A stretch of 64,000 nt of DNA from Azolla caroliniana (taxonomy: Eukaryota; Polypodiophyta). Location: NCBI GenBank assembly GCA_043228905.1, contig JBHGNT010000013.1, positions 4,960,001-5,024,000 of the forward strand, read 5' to 3'. How positions within the stretch are numbered: position 1 is the first letter of the stretch; each line of letters starts with the position of its first letter. The notes under the pieces are model-generated. The model saw only the letters and a list, made by a program, of their open reading frames with translations. It was not told the origin of the DNA and made no database searches. This document shows, in pieces, positions 1-9,800 of this stretch. The position numbers and the translations under genes were made by a program.

Positions 1-792
1 GTAGCATGCGCTCGAACATCATCATCATGTTGCTAGCCTCCGGTTGATTTTCCATCTCCTTGCCACCCGTCTTCACGTCGGGTTCACCAACTGTGTCGTA
101 CCTTTCGGCTCCGGATCGTTACGTGAGTCGGGTGGGAACCGCCGAGGTTTTTTGACTAGGAGGAAGAGGAATACAAATTAAGGCTAGTTATGAATAGTGG
201 AAAGAGAAGTAAGATAACAATCTCGTGAATCCCACGAGTTTTGTGTAATTAAAACAATATTTAGATTATAAGAGTAATTTTGATGGCAAAATTCGTGAAT
301 CCCACGAATATATTAGATTAATCAATCCTTGTATCTTAATCAACAACCTTATACATATTTCTCTCCTCCTTATATAAAGATGGAAGAGGCTAAGCATGGC
401 TTCATGCTTTTTCACCTAAAGTGTCCATGCACACTAAATGTGCATGTGATGCTTTGTCATTTCCTAAATATAGGGCTCATGCACGCTAGATGTGCATGAG
501 TCACTTTTAATGTAAATAAAATATTCACACTCTAAAGAATACATGATTTTTACCTTTTAATAGAGGTATGTGTAAATAAAGGTCTTATACGTATTAAATC
601 TATATGTATAACATTAAAGATAAGTTATTAAAATGGTAAAGTTGGGGTTTATCTACGTGGAGGTGCAGGGTTTGAATCTTGCCCTATGCACGTGATAAAT
701 TCTTTTGATATATTATTTATTTATTTATATGTATCTAAAATCGGATATATTATTTTATGGTTTTCACGTAGTGTGCGGAATACACTACGACA
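1..792 (-). mobile_element. R1: 5' end of a minus-strand LTR element (G2/G3 family)
   Basis: The window opens inside an LTR element read on the minus strand. Positions 1-80 encode the Met-rich start of gag, the same as the gag start of G2 at 29342. Positions 71-90 are the reverse complement of the primer-binding site (TGGTGAACCCGACG). A complete LTR follows. The rest of the element lies outside the window. No target duplication can be tested; the flank just after the LTR is CCATG. Confidence 0.85.
94..792 (-). repeat. R1 LTR (699 bp)
   Basis: On the plus strand this LTR starts TGTCGTACC and ends CTACGACA, so its termini form a short inverted repeat (TGTCGT/ACGACA). It is the same length as the 3' LTR of G2 (33804-34502) and is recognisably the same sequence in reverse. 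It contains a tRNA-like B box (about 669-683) on the plus strand, that is, antisense to the element. Confidence 0.9.
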
Positions 793-901
793 CCATGACA
801 CATAGTTGCTCCCTTGTAGTATTTACACTTGGCACATGCATGCATACCTACATGCTCTATTGTAGATTCACATGCGTGCAACAAGTATGCATGCCATGTA
901 G

Positions 902-909
902 TATAAATA
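902..909 (+). promoter_or_regulatory. TATA box of the R2 LTR
   Basis: TATAAATA lies about 190 bases upstream of the gag start, in the part of the LTR where the U3 promoter is expected. A perfect 12-bp hairpin follows directly (915-942), so it would sit near the 5' end of a transcript started here. Confidence 0.55.
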
Positions 910-914
910 GAGGA

Positions 915-942
915 GTTCACCTTGAAGGAATTCAAGGTGAAC
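915..942 (+). repeat. Perfect 12-bp inverted repeat with 4-nt loop
   Basis: GTTCACCTTGAA (915-926) pairs perfectly with TTCAAGGTGAAC (931-942) around the loop GGAA. It lies just downstream of the TATA box of R2. Confidence 0.85.
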
Positions 943-1096
943 AACACCAGTTATGGAGTCTTTTGGTTATCTTCTTCCTTGGCTATCTTCTTTCTTGTCC
1001 ATTTGGTTATCTTCTTCCTTGTCTCTTGAGTTTATGATCCGTGACAGTTTGTTCACCTTCCCATCCTCATAGCTCTCCCTCTCATAAGCCATAGCT

Positions 1097-2113
1097 ATGT
1101 CCGACTCAACTAGTGAGTTAGGCCAAATAATGGTAGCCTTACGACAACTACAACTTGAAAATGAAGCTCTTCGAAATTCTTTACAAGAACTTCAAGTTGG
1201 TACCTCCCTATCCTCACAACCCCCGAACCCTAGTCTCCCACAACAACCTAGCCTAGAGCCCGATCTTCTACCAACATCTAGCCTAGCTTCGTCACAGTTT
1301 CTTGAGCCTAAGGTTAGCCTCCCAGAAAAATCTGATGGAACGAGGTCGCGTTTCCGAGGGTTCATCAACCAAGTTCGACTTATCATTCGGCTACAACCTC
1401 AATGTTATGGAGATGGTCTTCGACAAGTCGGCCTTGTGGGCACCCTTCTCTCCGGTCCGGCCCAAGCTTGGTTTGCACCATTGGTAGAAACGTCATCATC
1501 TTTATTGGAGGACTTTCCCGCCTTCCTCGCCGAGTTAGAGGCCACATTTGGAGAGATGGACCGACGACGTACAACTCTTAACAAGATTTATGCACTCGAA
1601 CAAGGTTCATGTGCAACTTCGGTCTATGCTTCCGAATTTCGACAACTAGCATGCGACGTCAATTGGGATGATCAAGCTTTAGCTGATCACTTTCGGCGCG
1701 GTCTTCGAAGCAATGTCAAGAATCTTCTCTTAAACTTTCCGGAGCCCACCTCGTTATCCCAAGCGATTTCACAAGCAGTCCATTGTGACAATCGTGTTTT
1801 CGAATTTCGCCAAGAAGAGCGCCGGACTTGGGTTCCACCTCATTCACTTCCACGCCACGCCCCGGTCATACAACCCCAAGCATCCTCACACTCGCCTACT
1901 TCGGCAGATGCTCCTGTCCCCATGGAAATTGATCAAGCCCGATTTCGGCCATTGACTGATGCTGAACGACAATTTCGGCGGGCTAATGGCTTGTGCATGT
2001 ATTGTGGCGCCTCCGGTCATGTCGTTCGCCATTGTCCTAGGAGTACTCGCCCACAATTCCATCGAGCTAATGGACCCCAACATCCGGAAAACGACATCGT
2101 TCGGTTGCAGTAG
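1097..2113 (+). CDS. gag: Gag polyprotein of R2
   Basis: An open frame of 338 residues encodes a retrotransposon Gag, the structural protein of the cytoplasmic particle that packages element RNA. A short coiled-coil-like segment near residues 8-35 is followed by a Ser/Pro/Gln linker. The capsid-like domain spans about residues 75-235 and begins with LPEKSDGTRSRFRGF, as in Tf1/sushi-type Gags. The nucleocapsid has one CCHC zinc knuckle (CMYCGASGHVVRHC, about residues 299-312). The ATG at 1097 is the first in frame and precedes the usual N-terminus. It ends in TAG, five bases before the protease frame starts in another phase. Unlike most ORFs in this window it carries no internal stop, so it is either younger or retained by chance. 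Confidence 0.85.
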   Translation: MSDSTSELGQIMVALRQLQLENEALRNSLQELQVGTSLSSQPPNPSLPQQPSLEPDLLPTSSLASSQFLEPKVSLPEKSDGTRSRFRGFINQVRLIIRLQPQCYGDGLRQVGLVGTLLSGPAQAWFAPLVETSSSLLEDFPAFLAELEATFGEMDRRRTTLNKIYALEQGSCATSVYASEFRQLACDVNWDDQALADHFRRGLRSNVKNLLLNFPEPTSLSQAISQAVHCDNRVFEFRQEERRTWVPPHSLPRHAPVIQPQASSHSPTSADAPVPMEIDQARFRPLTDAERQFRRANGLCMYCGASGHVVRHCPRSTRPQFHRANGPQHPENDIVRLQ

Positions 2114-2118
2114 GAGCC

Positions 2119-2823
2119 ATGCAACTGGACATCTCCCGTCGCCCACATTCTCTTGGTTCCATTGCCGGACCATTAGGCAATTTCACATTGGAGGTATGGC
2201 TTTCGTTTAACTCTAGTTCCATTCAGTCTGTTGCTTTACTTGATTCTGGGGCATCTTCTTGCTTCATCGACGTCGCATTTGCCCAAGCACATGGCGTACC
2301 TGTCGTTGGCCTCTCAAAACCCATTCCAGTTGAAGCCATCGACGGGTGCGTCCTCTCGTCAGGTGCAATTACTCAAGTTACAATCCCATTAGGGCTTCGG
2401 GTGGGCTCACACCAAGAGGAGCTCACCTTTTACCTCATCGCATCTCCTCGACATCCGATCATCTTAGGACTAACGTGGTTGGAGGCGCACAATCCAATAG
2501 TGGATTGGTGCAACTGCTCGATCACATTTAGCAAGCCAAGATGCTCGTGCAAAAGTATGAAGGTAAATTCAGTTTCCTATCCTTCGGAGACGGTCGACTC
2601 CGAATTAACTACCCCATCATCCATCCAGGATGGGTTTGTTTGTGGCGCCATTTCTAACACACTCCATGTTATTCCCGAAAAATACCAACACTTCTCCGAC
2701 ATATTTAAAAATGTAATGCTGATCGGTTGCCTGAACACCGGCTCTACGATTGTCCGATTGATCTTCAAGAAGGTGCGTGTCCACCCTTTGGTCCTCTATA
2801 TGCGTTGTCTGCACCAGAGTTGA
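2119..2823 (+). CDS. Aspartic protease region of R2
   Basis: A 234-residue frame follows gag. It carries the retropepsin active site in [13 protein letters not shown] (about residues 38-50), and the conserved [12 protein letters not shown] motif lies near residues 114-125. This enzyme would cleave the Gag-Pol precursor. After about residue 190 the frame is lost: the RT N-terminus continues in another frame from about 2727. Such elements normally encode Gag, protease and RT in one polyprotein, so the frame change is probably a mutation. Confidence 0.75.
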   Translation: MQLDISRRPHSLGSIAGPLGNFTLEVWLSFNSSSIQSVALLDSGASSCFIDVAFAQAHGVPVVGLSKPIPVEAIDGCVLSSGAITQVTIPLGLRVGSHQEELTFYLIASPRHPIILGLTWLEAHNPIVDWCNCSITFSKPRCSCKSMKVNSVSYPSETVDSELTTPSSIQDGFVCGAISNTLHVIPEKYQHFSDIFKNVMLIGCLNTGSTIVRLIFKKVRVHPLVLYMRCLHQS

Positions 2824-2890
2824 AGGCCCTTCGTATGTATCTCGATGAGAACCTCGAGAAGGGCTTTATTCAACCAACTCTTGACACTAT
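2727..2890 (+). pseudogene. RT N-terminal fragment of R2
   Basis: This frame reads [16 protein letters not shown] and then a typical [11 protein letters not shown]...KGFIQP stretch, the conserved opening of Ty3/gypsy RT. It stops before any catalytic motif. It overlaps the end of the protease frame in another phase, showing an indel, and the homology ends near 2890. Confidence 0.75.
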
Positions 2891-2924
2891 GCAGATGATG
2901 CTAGCAAAATAATAAGGACCAATT

Positions 2925-3012
2925 ACATACATAACTAGTACTAGATATCTTGGTTAACTCATAATACTAGATTATAACATGGTCATGTCAAGAGTTCGAA
3001 TCTTGACACGAG
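2925..3012 (+). repeat. SINE-like, tRNA-related fragment
   Basis: A short piece between R2 and C1 has an A-box-like segment (CTTGGTTAACTCA, about 2949) and a B-box-like segment (GAGTTCGAATCTTGACAC, about 2993-3010), with the spacing of an RNA polymerase III internal promoter. No tRNA cloverleaf could be drawn and no poly(A) tail is visible. Confidence 0.35.
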
Positions 3013-4280
3013 GTGTGTAAACCGCACCTGCATCCCCTGGTCGACGATCTGTCCGACCGACACCAGGTTCTTCGTGATCGTCGGAACATGTAATACATTC
3101 ATCAGCTTCCCCCTCTGTCCGACGTGGCTCAAAGGGACTTCTCCGATGTGCACGATCGGGTGGGGAGTGTCGTCTCCGGTTTCGACAACTCTCGGTTGAT
3201 CCGGCTTCTCCAAAAAGGAGAACCACTCCCCGTGGCTCGTCATGTGGTTCGATGCGCTAGAGTCAACGTACCACACTTCCTCCGATTTGGAAGTGGTCTT
3301 CTTCATTGAGTTTGCCTTGTGCTTCATCACCAAGGCTGGCCCCTTACCGTTCTTGGATCCTCCCGATCCGTTTGCGTAGTGCGAGCTTTGCCGGCCTTCC
3401 TTACCGGTCTTGCCGGATCTGGATTTGTTTGAATCGGCACGCTTTCTCCAACACTCGCTTTCCATGTGGCCCTTTTTGCCACAATACTAGCATTCCGTAG
3501 TGGATTTGTCTTGCCGGCCTCCGGCACCACCTTGACTCCCTCTGCTTGTGGAAGTCTCGGAACTGCTGACGACACGCTCACTGTGCCTTCGTTCCTGCTC
3601 TTGCCGGCCGCCTGCATTGTGTGCCGACCTGCCTCGTCCACCACGCCCGTGGGACTGATCTGCTCCCGTGTCCAACATCCGGCTGTCTGGGGATGCACTG
3701 GTAGATGCATCGGCATGGTTCTCCTCTACCAGGAGCATCGACTGTAAGTCGAAAAATGAGGGCGTATTCTCCCTTGTACAAACCGCAGTCCGGAAAGCTC
3801 TGAACTTGGACGCCATGCCTCCAAGACAGACCTGCACCATCTCGTCTTCCTCTACGGTGGCGTTAATAGAGGCAAGCGAGTCACAGATCCCTTTGATCCG
3901 GTTTGTGTAATCTGCCACCGACATGTTCTTCTGTCAAACATTGCTCAACTCCTGTCTGAGTTGCAGCTTCCGGGCAGTGGTGCTTGCGGCGAAGACCTTT
4001 TTCAAGTTTCCCCAAGCATCCTTCGGTGTCTTGGCGTCACGGATATGGCTGAGCAGCTGGTCACCGACATTGGACGCGAAGCAGTACATCACCCTGCTTG
4101 CCGCCTGTTCCCACACTGGGAAGTCCTTGTGTGTCGTCTCTGGTGCTGAGTCGTTCACTCCGTCGACATAACTCCAGTAGCCATGCCGAAGCAGGTACTG
4201 GTGCATCTTGTATGACCAAGATGCGTAGTTGGTTCTGTCAAGCTTCTCCACAGGGAGTGACGTAGCCATACCTCTGTCCA
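3010..4280 (-). pseudogene. C1 gag-protease
   Basis: Gag starts near 4270 (MATSLPVEKLDRTNY). It covers a UBN2/copia-type Gag domain, with the conserved WEQAASRVMY and TTARKLQLRQEL segments. A zinc knuckle of type C-W-YCGKKGH-ESEC follows near 3480, then the protease active site YVDSSASNHMTSH near 3240 and NVLHVPTITKNLVSVGQI near 3050. The frame is broken by a TGA near 3925, where Arg (CGA) is plausible, and by a TAG inside the zinc knuckle (about 3487), where C6 has TGG. Gag would form the particle and the protease would mature it, but this copy is not functional. Confidence 0.8.
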
Positions 4281-4349
4281 TTTCTCCTTTTGTGTCTGTT
4301 TTCCAATCTATTAGGGTTTCCTTCACAAGCGTAGATGTCTGCAGCAACG

Positions 4350-4388
4350 TTAGAAAGAACAATACACAAAGAGAGAGAGAGAGTACAC

Positions 4389-4422
<34 letters not shown>

Positions 4423-4746
4423 AAAACACTCTATTTTTCAAAATTATATGAATACTCTGTGCTCTGTATCTACAACGTGCTCATCAGCGCTATTTATACA
4501 AGTCCACACGGGACTGTTAAAAGTACGGTGTACTTCAATGCTCAGACGAGCATCTGACACTAACTATGAGACTATAATTGCCTAGTAGTCTAACCTATAC
4601 TAGGCTTCCTGGTTACGGATTGGATCCGGCATACTGGCTCCCCAGCTCACCGGTCCTTACTACTTATTGGCTCGGTTGCTCACCGGCATACCGATTCATC
4701 TCGCTTATTCAGCCGATCTGGCTCCGGTTGAGCTTGCCGCTCAACA
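4350..4746 (-). repeat. C1 LTR
   Basis: This sequence matches the C4 LTR (62585-63015). It ends in CTCAACA on the plus strand. On the minus strand it contains a TATA-like GTATAAATAG (about 4489-4499), followed by a long GA/CT microsatellite near the element's leader. The boundary next to gag is not sharp. Confidence 0.7.
4370..4423. repeat. (GA)n microsatellite in the C1 LTR
   Basis: Two GA runs interrupted by TACACGG. Equivalent GA/CT runs occur at the same place in the other copia LTRs (18847-18863, 19331-19358, 36869-36930, 55231-55269, 60385-60432). Confidence 0.95.
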
Positions 4747-5899
4747 AATACTCGAGTAGAGGGATTCTACGTCAAACGAAAAGATGAAGCTATTGGGTGG
4801 TGTCGTAAGGTTTTTTAGGGATTGTACTAAGGAAAATGAGTCTCTAAGGTATTGTTTTTGTTGTAGGAGTATGGGGAGGAGTTGGTGGTGTAGCCACTTA
4901 GAAGTTTGTTCAAATAACGAACTGTTGTAAGAACAGATAGGCCTATAGCCAGTGGGTTCTTTGTGTACTTTGGGTAGGAAGTACATGGTGGGGACTCAGT
5001 ATTCATTGGATGGTTTGTGTAAGATGAATTTTATTTCTATGAGGGAGAGGGTTCCTAGGTGTTGATTCATTAAGGTTTTTAATCTATGTAGGAGTTCTTC
5101 TAAGGGGAAGGTATCTACGGGTTTGTAAGTGGATGTATCAGATAAGTGAGCTAGGGATTTATCTAGGTATGTTTGTTTGTTTAAGACACAAACACCTACA
5201 TTTTTGTCTGCGAGGAGGATGATAATGTGTTTATTACTTTTAAGGCTTTTTAAGGCTTGTAGTAGGTGTAGTGGAATGTGTTTAGTGGGTAGGTTTGTAT
5301 TATGGAGTTTTATGGTGAGGAGATTAAGGTGTTTATGAAGTATGTCCTCTAACGGTGGGTATTGTGTAGGGGGGTTCCAAGAGGGGTTGGGTAATTTAAA
5401 GGGATTGTGTGGGGCGGAGGAGTCGTCATCTTGAAAGAAATGTCTAAGTCTGAGGGATCTACTAAGGTTATGGAATTCTTGAAGAATAGAAGTGGAAGTG
5501 GGGGGGGGGGGGGAGGAAGGTATAAACTTAAGACCTAGGTTAAGGAGTTTAATTTCTGACTTGCTAAGGGTATGTGTAGAAAGGTTGTGGATTTTACTAC
5601 TATGAGGGGGACTAAAGGGTGTTGTAAGGGGTTTCCAAAATTTATATCTAAGTTTCTTTTTACGTGTTTTTTTTGTATGTGGTCTAAAGGGGATTCTATG
5701 TGACATGTTACCTAGCCAATTAGAAGAGTCTAGGGGGGTGGAGTTACCATTAACAAAATACCACACACGTTTAGTTGGGTGTACGGCGTGTCTAAAACGT
5801 CGGTTTGATCTTTTAGCACGCCGTACTAAACGTTTTATGGCCGGTGGAGGTTGTGAGTGGTGGGAAGTGTGATGTGAGAAGAATACATAGGGGATTTAG
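4747..5899 (-). pseudogene. Penelope-like reverse transcriptase, N-terminal two thirds
   Basis: The minus-strand frame is open from about 5899 to 4747 apart from one TGA at 4996. In order it shows a basic segment (about 5760-5850), a linker with a 14-G (poly-Pro) run at 5500, then the RT motifs. These are LLADKNVGVCVLNKQTY (about 5165-5215), the family signature MYFLPKVHKEPTGYRPIC (4933-4986), and the first catalytic aspartate motif FSFDVESLYSSI (4750-4785). PK(I/V)HK followed by RPI and then FDVxSLY is diagnostic of Penelope-like elements, as opposed to LINE or LTR RTs. No ATG lies near the frame start, so the N-terminus is uncertain and may join the upstream ORF by a frameshift. The copy is inactive. 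Confidence 0.75.
5500..5513. repeat. 14-G homopolymer
   Basis: An uninterrupted run of 14 G on the plus strand, coding poly-Pro in the RT linker on the minus strand. It is likely length-unstable and prone to sequencing error. Confidence 0.9.
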
Positions 5900-6093
5900 G
5901 GTGACTAGTTGAGGGGTGGATACAACTTGTGGATGGTTTGGTAGAGGTGGTATAGGGAGGATGTTGGGTATGGGTTGATTGGGTGTAGTGGTTAGGGGTG
6001 TGGGGGTTAAGAGAGGTGTATGAGGGGTTGGGGAAGGCTAAGGGTATTTGGGAAAATAGGGGAGGGTTTATGTTGTGATTGTGGGTAGTTTCT

Positions 6094-6663
6094 TTATACC
6101 AAGGGGGGCTTAGTGTGTGTGGATAGTTGTGAGAGGGGGTTAGGAAAGGTATTTCTAGAATTACTAGGGGGAGTATAAAAAGAAAACGAAAGAGAAGGAG
6201 AGTTAGGGGTAGGGTGAGCGTTAGGATTTACACAGTGGGTATGGGTAGGAGGGTAAGGATGAGTATTGTTTTGGGGTTGAAGATCTTCGGGGGAGGGATA
6301 CAAGGGGGGAGCGATGAAGCTGAATGGGGTGTGTTGGGGCTGATGGTGAATCTGATGGCAGGTATCTCGCGAATGGTGGAGTGGTGTGTCCTCTTCAAGT
6401 GGTAGTTGGAGGTGATAATTGGTGGTGGTTATGTTATTAATCGCCGTCTCGTATGTTGTCCGAGAGGGAGCTTGATGTTGGAGAGGTTGAGGAAACGGCG
6501 GGGGTTGAGGCTTTGGCAGAAGAGGCTGTTGTAATTTGTAGGGCTGGTCGCATGGTGGCAGTGGCGGTGGCGGCTGCGGCTGAAGATCATTGTTGGGTTG
6601 GCGTTGATTTATATATTGATGTCGATGCTGATATGAGTGCATTTGTTGTTCTCTTTCCGTCAT
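6094..6663 (-). CDS. Proline/glutamine/histidine-rich protein of unknown function
   Basis: A 189-residue minus-strand frame lies upstream of the Penelope-like RT. It is extremely rich in Pro, Gln, His and Asn and has no recognisable domain. A motif of the form HQ-N-QPNN recurs about 150 bases upstream (6715-6770) in the same direction, so the coding region may have been longer and internally repeated. Its orientation and position fit an ORF1 of the Penelope-like element. It could equally be a low-complexity frame in G/T-rich DNA. No start signal decides between these. Confidence 0.35.
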   Translation of the reverse strand: MTEREQQMHSYQHRHQYINQRQPNNDLQPQPPPPLPPCDQPYKLQQPLLPKPQPPPFPQPLQHQAPSRTTYETAINNITTTNYHLQLPLEEDTPLHHSRDTCHQIHHQPQHTPFSFIAPPLYPSPEDLQPQNNTHPYPPTHTHCVNPNAHPTPNSPSLSFSFYTPPSNSRNTFPNPLSQLSTHTKPPLV

Positions 6664-6849
6664 ATATCTCCAAGGCTCGTGGTGTTGCGGCTGTGGAGGC
6701 GGAGGCAGAAGCGGCGGTGGCTAAAAACCATTGTTAGGTTGGCCTCGATTTTGATGCCGATAAAGGTATACTTGTTGTTTGTTTTTAGGAGGAAATGGAG
6801 AGAAGCTATGGATAGTGATTGTTTTGGGCTGAAATGGGGCGGAAGGTAT

Positions 6850-9800
6850 ATGGCCCTTAGGGGCGGAAACCTAATCTAGCCATGCAAGATGGGATTAATG
6901 CAATGCACGATATCTGAAATTCCTCTCCAATCATATAACAAATTGTGAACACATATCGATGAATTTAAAGGAGAGTCGAGACACTTGTGACAGTTTCTAG
7001 AGAAAAATCATGTTTTGGAATATTTCAAGTTCGGATTGTGGAACATTTGTGTGGCCCCTAACGTCGGAAACCTAATCTAGCCAACCTGGATGGGATCAAT
7101 CCAATGGAGGATATCTGCAAGTCAACATCAGATGTAAGACGATTTAAAAGGAGCATCTGTTTTTTACCACATTTAGACGATGTCTAGAAGAGGAGAAGGA
7201 TAAAGAAGTTAGGTCGGATAGATGTTGGAAATTCGTGTCAGATCATATCACAGATTTTGAAGGCATATTGATGAATGTAGAGGAGAGTCGAGACGCATCT
7301 GAAAATTTATGGAGAGAAATCATGTTTTAGAAGTTCTAAAGTTCGGATTTTGGGACATTTATGTGGCCCCTAGGGGTGGAAACGTAATTTAGCCAAGGAA
7401 GATGGGATTAATGCAATGGAGGATATCTGTAAGTCAACATTGGAAGTAAGAAATTTTTTAGGTGCATGTGTTTTTTGCCACATTTGGAGGATGTCTAGAA
7501 GAGCAGAAGGATGAAGAAGTTGGGTCGGATTGATGTCTGAAATTCCTCTCAAATCATAAAGCAAATTGTGAAGACATATTGATAAATTTAGAGGAGAGTC
7601 GAGACACATCTGACAATTTTTAGAGAAAAATGATGTTTTGGAATATTTCTAGTTCGGATTGTGGGACATTTGTGTGGCCCCTAGGGTCGGAAACCTAATC
7701 TAGCCAACCTGGATGGGATCAATAAAATGGAGGGTATCTGCAAGTTGACATTAGATGTAAGACGATTTTAAGGAGCATGTGTTTTTTACCACATTTAGAG
7801 GATGTCTAGAAAAGGAGAAGGATGAAGATGTTGGGTCGCATGGATGTTGGAAATTAGTGTCATATTATATCATAGATTTTGAAGGCATATTGATGATTGT
7901 ATAGGAGAGTGGAGACACATCTGAAAATTTCTGGAGAGAAATGGTGTTTTAGAATATCTAAAGTTCGGATTATGGGATATTTATGTGGGATATCTGCAAG
8001 TCGGAATTGGAAGTAAGACAATTTTTAGGTGCATGTGTTTTTTACCACATTTGGAAGATGTCTAGAAGAGGAGAAGGATGAAGAAGTTGGGTCAGATGGA
8101 TGTCTGAAATTCCTCTGCAATCATATAGCAAATTATGAAGTTATATTGATGAATTTAGAGGAGAGTCGAGACACTTGTGACAATTTCTAGAGAAAAACCA
8201 TGTTCTCGAATATTTAGAGGATGTCTAGAAGAGGAGAAGGATGAAGAAGTTGGGTTGGATGGATGTTGGATATTCGTATCAGATCATATCATAGATTTTG
8301 AAGGCATATTGATGAATGTACAGGAGAGTTGAGACACATCTGAAAATTTCTGGAGAGAAATCATGTTTTAGAAGATCTAATGTTCGGATGTGGGACATTT
8401 ATGTGGCCCCTAGGGGCGGACACATAATCTAGGCAAGGAAGCTGGGATTAATGCAATTGAGGATATCTACAAGTCGACATTGGAAGTAAGATAATTTTTA
8501 GGTGCATGTGTTTTTTACCACATTTGCAGGATGTCTAGAAGAGCAGAAGGATGAAGAAGTTGGGTCGGATGGATGTCTGAAATTCCTCTCCAATCATATA
8601 GCAAATTGTGAAGACATATTGATGAATTTAGAGGAGAGTCGAGACACTTGTGACAATTTCTAGAGAAAAATCATCTTTTGGAATATTTCAAGTTCAGATT
8701 GTGGGACATTTGTGTGGCCCGTAACGTCGGAAACCTAATCTAGCCAACCTGGATGGAAACAATCCCATGGAGGACATCTGCAACTTGACATCAAATGTAA
8801 GAAGATTTTAAGGAGCATCTATTTTTTACCACATTTAGAGGATGTCTAGAAGAGGAGATGGATGAAGAAGTTGGGTCGAATGGATGTTGGAAATTCCTCT
8901 CAGATCATATCAGAGATTTTGAAGGCATATTGAGGAATGTAGAGGAGAGTCGAGACACATCTGAATTTTTTTGGAGAGAAATCATGTTTTAGAAGATCTA
9001 AAGTTCAAATTGTGGGACATTTATGTGGCCCCTAGGGGCGGACACATAATCTAGGCAAGGAAGATGCGCTTAATGCAATGGAGGATATCTACAATTCGAT
9101 AGTGGAAGTAAGACAATTGTTAGGTGCATGTGTTGTTAACCACATTTAGAGGATGTCTAGAAGAGGAGAGGGATGAGAAAGCTGGGTCAGATGGATGTGT
9201 GTAATTCCTCTCCAATCATATAGCAAATTGTGAAGACATATTCATGAATTTAGAGGAGAGTCAAGACACATCTGACAATTTTTAGAGAAAAATCATGTTT
9301 TGGAATATCTCAATTTCGGGTTGTGGGACATTTATGTGGCCCCTAGGGGCGGAAACCTAATCTAGCCAAGGAAGATGGGATTAATGCAATGGAGGATATC
9401 TGCAAGTCAACATTGGAAGTAAGAAAATTTTTAGGTGCATGTGTTTTTTACCACATTTGGAGGATGTCTAGAAGAGGAGAAGGATGAAGATGTTGGGTCG
9501 CATGGATGTTGGAAATTCGTGTAAGATTATATCACAGATTTTGAAGGGATATTGATGAATGTAGAGGAGAGTCGAGACACATATGAAAATTTCTGGAGAG
9601 AAATCATGTTTTAGAAGATCTAAAGTTCGGATTGTGGGACATTTATTTGGCCCCTATGGGCGGAAACCTAATCTAGCCAAGGAAGATGGGATTAATGCAA
9701 TGGTTGATATCTACAAGTCGACATTAGAAGTAAGACAATTTTTTAGGTGCATGTGTTTTTTACCACATTTGGAGGATGTCTAGAAGAGGAGAAGGATGAA

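Larger units (their letters stand above)
793..2890 (+). mobile_element. R2: truncated Ty3/gypsy element
   Basis: R2 is the 5' portion of a plus-strand gypsy element: part of an LTR/leader (793-1096), gag, protease, and the first residues of RT. The upstream LTR is cut by R1. The downstream pol is lost near 2890, where unrelated AT-rich DNA begins. Its gag type resembles the Tf1/sushi-like group and is unlike the other gypsy elements here. Confidence 0.75.
3010..4746 (-). mobile_element. C1: 5' part of a minus-strand Ty1/copia
   Basis: On the minus strand C1 holds an LTR (about 4350-4746), gag, the zinc knuckle, and the protease/pre-integrase region. It then stops near 3010; integrase, RT and RNase H are missing. 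Its proteins closely match C4, C5 and C6. Its LTR ends at 4746, exactly where the Penelope-like RT is cut off, so C1 inserted into that element. Confidence 0.85.
4747..6850 (-). mobile_element. Penelope-like retroelement, truncated
   Basis: Minus-strand block with a Penelope-type RT (4747-5899) and, further 5', a proline-rich ORF (6094-6663) that may be its first ORF. The RT is cut at 4746 by the C1 LTR, so the catalytic YxDD region and any GIY-YIG endonuclease are not in the window. The stretch 5900-6093 is G/T-rich with no recognisable coding content. No Penelope-type LTR or hammerhead ribozyme was recognised. Confidence 0.65.
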
